A stretch of 64,000 nucleotides of DNA from Bactericera cockerelli (taxonomy: Eukaryota > Arthropoda > Insecta > Hemiptera > Triozidae), in the NCBI GenBank assembly GCA_024516035.1, contig CM044959.1:14240046-14304045 (forward strand), in the 5' to 3' direction. Every line of letters begins with the position of its first letter. Within the stretch, counting starts at the first letter, position 1. The notes beneath the pieces are model-generated. The model had not been told where the DNA came from, searched no databases, and was given only the letters and a program-made list of their open reading frames with translations. The position numbers were made by a program, and so were the translations under genes. This document shows, one piece after another, positions 55,804 to 64,000 of this stretch.

Positions 55804-56712
55804 ACTATAGTATATCCCTTCCATTATGATAGCTATGACTTATTAAAATCGTAGGCAGGGTTGCCAAAACTGCAAAGACTACAGAAGTAAAGAATCTTAA
55901 GTGCAGGAAGGTGCATTGCACAATACTTCCTTGTACATTTTCTTTCAACCTTAAGGTTGCTACAATATATATGTATCTACATATTATGTAGATTCAAACA
56001 TTCAAAATCATAAATTTCTGATCGATAACCAAGTACAGCTAGGTAATAATATTATGTGATGCAGTACATATAGGTATGATGATTTTTATTGTGATTTTTA
56101 TTATTAAAATACTAAATAATACCAGCATGATTTTGCGTGTATTTCCCCAACCATTGATTTTCACCGAAGTGATTCATTTGTATTTTTCCTAATAGGTTTG
56201 ACAACTATTTTTTCATTTACCTATAAATTAATAATAAAACCAAACTACATTTTTTTTTTTTTAATAAAGATAATACGTACAAAAATGATTTACCTACTCC
56301 ATAAGAGGGATAAAGCTATTAGCCCAATCCTCATATCAAATACAAGTGAGAACTGACTGATCTACTGATCATAACCAGATTAATTATTTAGGTAGTAGGT
56401 AGCTACATGTTTATAAAACAATCTAAATATAAACAATAGAAAAATGAAGAAGTAAATATTATATTTATTAAGTAATCCATGCACTGTGAACCAAGTCAAA
56501 CATTTGCGAAACCTTTTAAATATTACCTGCACCAAACGTACCCTTCCGACCTTTGTATAGTAGAGCTCCTTTTAATCGCAACGAGTGAGAGAGTGTACTG
56601 AAAATAGATATTTTTAGGACTGCAACATTGTAAGATATTCTGGAATCTGATTGGTTCTCGTATTTTGTCGTGATGATTCTCAACTATCATAATGAAATGG
56701 ATATACTATAGT
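55804..56712. mobile_element. TIR element, about 0.9 kb
   Basis: Ends actatagtatatcccttcca + ttatgatag and ctatcataatgaaatggata + tactatagt. Non-coding inside. Nested in the TTAA element. Confidence 0.65.
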
Positions 56713-57242
56713 ATCATCGGTCAATGAAACAACAAAAGAAAACCAGTTCTCTTTTGGTTTTTTCGCAAAAAAGTAGGTACTACACAGATACCGATTGGAA
56801 TAATCTTTTATGATTTGTTTACCCTTCTCTTGTGTTCAGTAATGTAAAGTCAAGCATTTTTATGGATCGGTAATTCTCAGAAATCAAATGCGTAACAACG
56901 AAATTTCGTGAAATTATTTTTACATTACCTATTCTCGTTATGTATGTGTGTTATGTATGCATGCTTAGATTGCTTAGGGAGGATCTCAATTCTCCGAGGA
57001 TCTGAATTTTCCGTATGGTTGATGCGATATTGTCAAACAAAACTCAAATCGCCGAATCTCGGCTTGCAGGCCTACATATTTTCAAAATACTAAAACTTAA
57101 GATGACTTTAACAAGTAAATACTCGTTGTGTGTGTGTTTTTTTTATAGCCTCGTACATCGTACATTATTTTAATGGAGTACTCTATACCTAATTGTTTTA
57201 GTTTTTTATACATTACAAATTATATTATGTAGGTACATTAAG

Positions 57243-57545
57243 TAGTCACCGTGGTAGAGTGAGTTAGCGCGCTAGGCATTGCACACATGGTGACCTGGGT
57301 TCGATTCCCAGCGGGGCAGGAATTTTTCTACTCTGTACTTGGATTTTTGGGGTCCACTCATACCTCGTGAGGAAAAATGTGTAGTTACTTGTATGAGTAA
57401 TGACCAGTGGCGGCATTACCAGAGTAAAAAGAAATTAATGTAATAGAATAATTCGAAATGTGAAGGAGGCTCTTAGTAATGCAGCGCTACCCACAAAAAA
57501 TTGTGAAGAGGCCTTGTGCTTCACCACAAATAAAATCATACATAA
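57243..57545 (+). repeat. SINE family D copy
   Basis: Forward: agtcaccgtggtagagtgag, acctgggttcgattcccagc, catacctcgtgaggaaaaat, gcgctacccacaaaaaattg. Confidence 0.9.
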
Positions 57546-59027
57546 TTATTATGTGCATTAGATCAAGTAGGTATTTTTCAATATGATATTGTTAAAGATA
57601 CTAGATATTTTATTGAATAATCTCACTCATATCTTTAAAAAAAGCTAGACGAAGAAAAATACATTCATCTATAAGACCAAATAAACTAAAAAAGATCGAA
57701 GAAAGAAAGGCAGCAAACACAGCCATTACGTATATTTCATTTGAGGAATCCCTGAGCTCTGATACTCGGAGAACATAGGTACTCTAATCGAAATTATATT
57801 GTGCGCTACCAATGACTTAAGGAGCTTATAACTCAAAAACCGTACATTTTTTGAAGACGGCTATTCTGACGAGGAATCATCTGACAAGACTCAGGAATAT
57901 GTTCTGAAAGTTTCAGCTCGATAGAATAAAGCCTTAATAGCGATACATGTGATTACGTGAAGAAAAGTCGGTGAACGTCAAAAATCAACAAAAAATGTTA
58001 TAACTCATAAATGGTTATAGTTATAAAAAAATTACACAGAATAAAAAAAGCTGTAAATTGGTCAAATAATTAACATACAAAGTTTCAGCTTTCTATTATC
58101 AGCCGCATTTGAGATACAGGCAATACCGCCAAAGCGCCACCGAGTGACCGCGGAAGTTTTTTTTTTGTTAAAACCTCGAGCTGCAAGCATTAAGAACCCA
58201 TAACCAAAATGTCATAATTTTAACTTGAACCATATGCCCGTGGTAAGTCGAATGCGGAAAAAAAAAAAATAAAGTATGAATCTTTTACTAATTTTGGGGG
58301 TGCTCGTAAAAGCGGTTAGGGGTGTCAGAAAAAGGTCAAATAAAAAGTAGTCATCTTCTATTCGACGAGGAAAACACGAATATGAAGAAAAAAGATTAAG
58401 AAGTTTTATTTAAGAAGGTCAAAATTACAAAAGAAAATACATACGAACTCGGTTTAGCGTAAGTATAGCACGCTCGTTTTGTTTATCTTGGCGTTGCAAA
58501 ACTAGCGTTTTGCTTGATTATTAATATATTTTTGTACTCGCCCGTCCCATTTTTTTTTTTTTTTTTTTTTGTCATATTTGGAACACATACCCTAATTTGA
58601 AGCTGTCCCAGCGTACAAACTATAGAAAATAGGACCCGTCTCATACGTGTTAAAACCTACATTAGGTATTGTTATGTGACCTGCCTGGTTGCAGGGTTTC
58701 AGATGAAACACCATACAATTTAACACTGCGACCTAGTAAGATCTATTGAGACCTGAAAAATCTAATAAAAAAATCTACATAGGTAAAAGTGCGGCAGGGC
58801 GGGGAATTTAGATACAAAATTCGGGGGGTTGGGGGGGAAGAGGGGGTGAAGAGGGAAAAGAGGGGGGGACATCTGACGCTCAGCTTTGATATCTTGCGAT
58901 GGCCTGGAACGTCATAATTATGTTTTATTCGAAATTTCGGGTGTCATGCTCTGGTCGTCATACTAAGGGAGATAAATGTACCGGGTGAATCAGACGTAAA
59001 CTGAAAGATTAAAAAAAAAAAAAAAAA

Positions 59028-59255
59028 AAAAATAGGTTTAACGTCGCTTTCAACTGTATGGTCATATCACGACTTGGGTGTTACCCCCCATTTGCAGAAA
59101 ACTTACAAACCTGCTACCCACATTAACCTCACCCAGCCTGGGTTGCGCTGGAATGCCAGCATCACGAAGTCTTCACCTCGCTGGACGTTGCTTAACTTCG
59201 TTGATCCTATGAGAACCGGTCCATTCAACGCGCCATCGATTCTAACAGCGCACAA
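59028..59255. repeat. Family F copy
   Basis: Preceded by an A run of about 22. aacgtcgctttcaactgtat to ttcaacgcgccatcgatt; close to the family consensus. Confidence 0.85.
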
Positions 59256-59671
59256 ACAATAGAAGTAGTTATTTGGTTAGTTTTTCTTTATTTGGTGTTA
59301 AAGTTGGGGAAAAAATGTTTACTAAAACTTATAATGTCCGAATTCTTTCATGTGGTCTTCAAATTGATACTATGTTCTTCAGATGTCAGTATGATATATT
59401 ATTTATATTGATCAAGTATTTATTAAATTATTCATATTAATTTATTTAGTAATTTTAAAAAATATTTTCAATATTTTGTCTGCCATGTGCAAAGTCACTA
59501 CTCACTAATGAACAGATTAAATCATTGCTCAATCAACTTTATACACAATCAAATGGCTAATGGCCGTGCTTAATCAGGCTGTTAATGACTATGCACTTGG
59601 GCCTAAGACAATGATTATGTATAACCTAACATTCAATATTCTCTTGATTCATACGGCTGTACACTAGGTGC

Positions 59672-59730
59672 GAAGGCATGGCCCTATATTCAATTTTCCT
59701 AACCCTACTCTACACTCGAGGCATTACCGT
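59672..59730. repeat. Dispersed repeat with built-in 45-bp direct repeat
   Basis: aaggcatggccctatattca ... cctaaccctactctacactc, then gaggcattacc, 45 bases after the first ggcatggcc. Related piece at 27921-27977. It resembles the unit of the 62887 array in reverse. Confidence 0.75.
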
Positions 59731-60329
59731 ACATCGCGGACTTTACTCAAGTCGTAAACACCGATTCATACCACCTCGAGATGTCTTATTTGTTTGTATA
59801 TAGGCTCCACCCTGTATACAAATAATTGCTTACGAATTAAACCAACACAAACTTCCATCTGATGTTGTATCCCAAAAGCAATTGCCCATGTAATGGATAT
59901 TGCTCCCGTAATTATTATCCACGTGAAATCTGCCGGTGCCTTGACGGGCCCGGGCTAAATGTGACGTGACAAATGAAGTCTTCGACACGAAACGTGTTGG
60001 AAATATGCGAGCGAAGCGTGCTAGCCTCTGACGTTTGTCCCGGCGCGGCGGCGGGCGGTTATTATAATAAGACTTAGTCTTTTTTTTATTTTTTTTTATT
60101 TTGGGTGAATAACCCTATTAGAGGGTTAATTTACAATATTATATTTTAAAGAGAAAAACATCGGAATATTTTAAACAAATTATTAGAAGGGGGAAAAAGT
60201 CTTATTATAATCAGTATAAAAAGAAAAGTGAGAAGTTGTATTAGATGTACATAATAATAATAAGACTTAGCTCACATTACCGCAGATGAAGTACAACTAC
60301 CTCTGCGTGCAAAAATCCTAATAATAATA

Positions 60330-60536
60330 ATAATATCGCCTTATTAATTTATACTGCCCGATTAGTACTATTAAGCCCCTTTATTCAAGCAGTAAGCCCA
60401 AGACGCATTATTACTTATGTGGTAAAAATCCCAAATGGGAGGATAACTTGTCATGTTCCGGCTGGGTTTCGAACCCGCGACCTCTGGAATCTCTGGATTC
60501 ACAGAGTGTCGCCTTTACCACTGAGCTACCGGGACA
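60330..60536 (-). repeat. SINE family C copy
   Basis: Reverse, near full length: tactgcccgattagtactat to accactgagctaccgggaca. Confidence 0.9.
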
Positions 60537-60635
60537 GACAAATTTGGTTTGAAATTCGTGATTCGAGACTGGCTGGATGTATTATTTTTATTAGATTTTC
60601 TTATAGGTGAATGTACAAGTTCATTCACTAAGTAG

Positions 60636-60830
60636 GCGGCCACAACGAGGACCTTAAGCCTATGTCCCACGACCCCATACCCTGGTTGGTACTTAGGTAG
60701 CTAAGTATAGCTCGATAGAGACGATTTTCGGTACTTTGTTGTGGCCACTTACATTTAATAACATAGTTAGATTATTTTACGTGGTACTCGCGTTGCCCTA
60801 GGGTCTAACCCTCTAGGGTATAGACTATGA
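60636..60830. mobile_element. MITE of the GGCGGCCACAACGAGGACC type
   Basis: Starts taggcggccacaacgaggac and contains gtactttgttgtggccactt; the internal arms are diverged. Confidence 0.7.
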
Positions 60831-61009
60831 ACGTAAAAATCACTAAGAACGTATCAACTAACAGTAAAAAGATGTAAGTTTCTTCGGGTATTGAACTACT
60901 CTCAAATATACAGTATAGTTTGTACGAGTATACAGCAAGGGTAGCCCCAACCTAGGCCGGGTGATCATAACTTATTCGCCCAAAAAAGCAAAAGAAATGC
61001 TCTGTCTGA

Positions 61010-61266
61010 GCAAAGAGAAATCCTTTCTGGCTTTTCAACAGGCCAGTGTAGCCTCAACTACCGTCTAAACAAATGGACATCGCTCAAAACCGAAAATGCA
61101 GTTTCTGTAAAGAGGCCCAGAGACAGCAAAACACATTCTCTGTGAATGTGGAGCAGCCTCTCACGCTCGACTGATGCACTTCTCAAGGCTGTCTAACACC
61201 TAAAGAAGTTAACGAAATCAGTCCTAAAAGAATCTTAAGCTACATTAATAGCTTTGATCTCTTATA
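61010..61266 (+). pseudogene. Non-LTR RT C-terminal remnant, frameshifted
   Basis: One plus frame reads IAQNRKCSFCKEAQR; the next reads HILCECGAASHARLMHFSRL; then PKEVNEISPKRILSYINSFD before a stop. C..C...(E)..HILCEC and the P..ILSYI end are typical of R1/Jockey-type polymerase tails. Two frame breaks. Confidence 0.7.
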
Positions 61267-61309
61267 GACTTACAGGGTCATGTCACAGCTATTAGGTCAT
61301 CTCGAGACA

Positions 61310-61576
61310 TGCGTGATACCTTCCATTCGCAGGAAACTCACAGACCTGTTACCCACATTAACCACATCGAGCCTGGGTTGGGCCGAAATGCCAGCATACA
61401 AATTAATATACCTGCCAGTAGCAAAACACCAAAGAGTCATTTTATATTATCATCATAGTGTGGCGTGAACGATGGTAGCCAGACAGTGGAGGAATGACTC
61501 AGCACTTCTACCACTGTCTTTACAAGGAGGCTAATAATGGACAAGGGCCCCCAGAACCAAGCCAATGCTGGTTCAC
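61310..61576. repeat. Family F scrap and family H copy
   Basis: F: ccattcgcaggaaactcaca (61322-61400). H: gtgaacgatggtagccagac to gaaccaagccaatgctggtt (61449-61576). Confidence 0.8.
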
Positions 61577-61739
61577 TCCCTGTTTTTAGTCCCCCAGCTA
61601 GACATTTTATATGCATCATTTAATTATGTAGAATAGAATAGAATATACCTTGTTTATACTGCCGAGGTAAGACTTAAAAGTCCCTTTACTCCAGCAGTCA
61701 AACAGGTCTTATATACATATTTTACGGGATAAATATTTT

Positions 61740-62880
61740 TTTATGTAGGTGTTATTTTAACATTTTTCTTTGCATATTCTATAGAATAATTCCTCCTTGA
61801 CATGCTGCGGAGTTGTGTAGTCTTCAGTATCAGAAATCAGCCATCCAAAAACGCTCATGTTCGACGTAATTGACGTTCTTCAACATCTGCACAATTTATG
61901 CGGAAACGGTTTTTTCATCGCGAAAAGATCATGTTTGGTTAAACCTACCTTAATAGTCAACCTATGTGCAAGGTGCAAAAATTAATTTCTGTACAAAATT
62001 ACGCATTCTTCTCTTTTGCGAGGTTTTGAGTAATCTACATACAACATTATTTTATGCACCTTATTTTAGCAAGTACATCTAGTTGTTTTAAACAGAATTA
62101 TGCATGCATTTAATGCACTTTAGTATACAAAGTTAACTTATAAAGTGAACATTATTACAATTGACCTACCTTATCTAAACGGCCTAGGTTATCCGTGTAT
62201 TGAGCTTTGGTCTGTGTTCTAGCAAAGCCGGGGCGCCATACATTTCCTCCCACTTGTTAAGGTATTCTTCTTTTTTAACATAATAATTTAAATATCGCGC
62301 CTATAATTATAATAATAATGTAAATAATTAATAAATAATGGGGACTCATCAACTGAATTAGCCGATAGAAAAAATCAGCATGTTAACATGCGTTTTGTTG
62401 CATAAATTTAAAAATGGTTAGAATTTTAATAAAATAATATGCACTATGCACTTGCGATGTTGCATCACATATTTATAATAGTATCTATATTTATAATATA
62501 TAATAGTATCACATATTTATAATAGTAAATCTCTACAAGCAACACCAACAGTAGATTGATAATAATAATTCCTTGTCCGTGAGAGGTCTTTTCATGTCCA
62601 TTGATTCTATTTAGTTTTGGGAACTTCACGATTCGGCCCAAATTACCTGAGGAGACCTTTTCCATAGCATGATTCGTCCCAAAACATACTATCAAGTTTT
62701 GATCCCACACAAAAAGTCCCACTTTCATTCTAACAAAAAGTCCCACTTTCATTCCACCAAAAAATCCCTATAAAATAGTATGGAAACGTTGCCCTGAAAG
62801 AACTGAGAACAATGGCGATGTTCACGATGTTATTGTTTTGAACTAGTAACAGTCATCTTTGTTATCAGTGTTTATTTGAG
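61740..62880. other. Gene-free stretch
   Basis: No coding signal. AT-rich, with ATA-rich short repeats near 62465-62530 and a short direct repeat of aaaaagtcccactttcattc (62711, 62735). Confidence 0.5.
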
Positions 62881-62886
62881 TGTTTG

Positions 62887-63355
62887 GCAGTAGGGTTAGA
62901 TAGAAGGCCATGCCTCAAGAATATAGTAGGGTTAGGTAAAATACATAGAAGGCCATGCCTCAAGAATATAGTAGGGTTAGGTAAAATACATAGAAGGCCA
63001 TGCCTCAAGAATATAGTAGGGTTAGGTAAAATACATAGAAGGCCATGCCTCAAGAATATAGTAGGGTTAGGGATAATACATAGAAGGCAATGCCTTAGGT
63101 TTATAGTAGGGTTAGGTAAAATACATAGAGGGCCATGCCTCAAGAATATAGTAGGGTTAGGGTTAATACATAATATAAGGCAATGCCTCAGGTTTATAGT
63201 AGGGTTAGTTAAAATGCATAGAAGGCCATGCCTTAAGAATATAGTTGGGTTAGGTAAAATACATAGAAGGCCATGCCTCAAGAATATAGTAGGGTTAGGT
63301 AAAATACATAGTAGGCCATGCCTAATACATAGAAGGCCAAAGCCTGATATACATA
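62887..63355. repeat. 45-bp minisatellite, about 10 units
   Basis: Unit gggttaggtaaaatacatag + aaggccatgcctcaagaata + tagta. The 45-bp period keeps frames open on both strands (159 and 178 aa ORFs), which are not genes. Confidence 0.95.
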
Positions 63356-63514
63356 GAAGGTAATTCCATAATTTAATGTTGAATAATAAAAAATCCCTCA
63401 ATATGTACGGTACTTAGAATGTTGCACTGGGCCGAATCGTTCGGTGACCTTTTTTACCTGAAATCGAAAACCTTTTTCATAAACCTTTTTGGGCCGAATC
63501 GTAATGCGCCCTTA

Positions 63515-63745
63515 GTTTTAACGTCCTGACTTGAGGTACGGGACGGGGGTTTTACCCTCCATTCGCTGGGACTTGTACCAGCTACCCACATTAACCTCAC
63601 CAGCCTGGGTAGGGCCGGAATTGCCAGCCTCACATGTTCGGAGGGAACAGAATTTTCTGTGCGAAAAGTCTGCTCCAACTGGGAATCGAAGTCAGGATCT
63701 CTGGACTACGGGCAGTAATCACAACCGTTACGCCACGGAGGCTGG
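63515..63745. repeat. Family F copy ending in a tRNA-like head
   Basis: ggggttttaccctccattcg, cagcctgggtagggccggaa, then gggaatcgaagtcaggatct and aaccgttacgccacggaggc, the reverse of the tRNA-like head at 48120. Confidence 0.75.
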
Positions 63746-64000
63746 CTAGTAGACTGATTGTTAAGAGGCTTGATGTGGTCAGCTCAAATGGCTTTCGATC
63801 AACAACAAAAAAACGTACAACACACCGTTCATTCGATATTTTATTGATATAATATACTTACCTATAGCTGTAAGTATTGTAAATATAGATCAATAAAAAG
63901 TCAAAGAAGAAAAATCCTGCTGAGACACTGACCTACCAAATTGATTTCAAACAAGCAGGAAACAGTTGAAACAATGGATCTGAAGAAAGTTTTTTTTTCA

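Larger units (their letters stand above)
54566..58649. mobile_element. 4.1-kb TTAA-flanked (piggyBac-like) element
   Basis: TTAA at 54562-54565 and 58650-58653 brackets the 14-bp inverted ends CACGTATGAGACGG and CCGTCTCATACGTG. A second inverted repeat, gtgcccacctgtgagtcacg against cgtgacccaccggtgggcac, follows the left end, as in piggyBac subterminal repeats. No transposase ORF remains. It contains a 250-bp hairpin, another TIR element and a SINE. Confidence 0.7.

Noticed and set aside
62865..63401. 178-aa and 159-aa ORFs with LLCILPNPTIFLRHG-type repeats
   Set aside because: Products of the 45-bp minisatellite, open on both strands.

Overview
The window reads as a repeat-saturated, AT-rich insect nuclear genome. 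The style fits a hemipteran, possibly a planthopper; this is inferred from intron/exon structure, the abundance of tRNA-derived SINEs and the LINE types, with no species marker seen. No bacterial features occur. A run of 100 N at 41100-41199 marks an assembly gap.

One host gene is clear: an SLC36-type (pathetic/CG1139-like) proton-coupled amino acid transporter on the + strand. Eight core coding exons lie at 21612-34304 with GT-AG borders and matching phases. Two candidate alternative N-terminal exons lie at 15963-16040 and 19502-19556. The reading ends in transmembrane segment 9 at 34304; the last exon(s) were not found. Three minisatellites sit at this gene's splice borders: one multiplies the exon-4 donor, one multiplies the exon-7 acceptor together with exon fragments fused to a repeat, and one follows the exon-7 donor.

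In the intron just before exon 4 there is a complete hammerhead ribozyme (22840-22886) at the junction of a 144-bp monomer and a partial second monomer. This is the layout of retrozymes or Penelope-like elements. A related dimeric copy with the catalytic core deleted lies at about 52416-52570.

The rest is transposon territory. 0-15 kb: SINEs, LINE tails, a repeat array with an unrecognised reading frame, a 2.4-kb mariner-like element with about 455-bp terminal inverted repeats, and minisatellites. 24-34 kb: Helitron, hAT-type and TTAA-type small elements in introns. 34.4-37.6 kb: the 3' half of a BEL/Pao LTR retrotransposon, antisense to the transporter. 37.7-40.0 kb: sequence with an unusual smeared-base error pattern. 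41.2-44.6 kb: a 3354-bp DNA transposon with a GAAT target duplication, nine copies of a 12-bp motif and a broken gene. 54.6-58.6 kb: a 4.1-kb element with TTAA ends that holds a near-perfect 250-bp hairpin. 62.9-63.4 kb: a 45-bp minisatellite that seems to have grown from a dispersed repeat.
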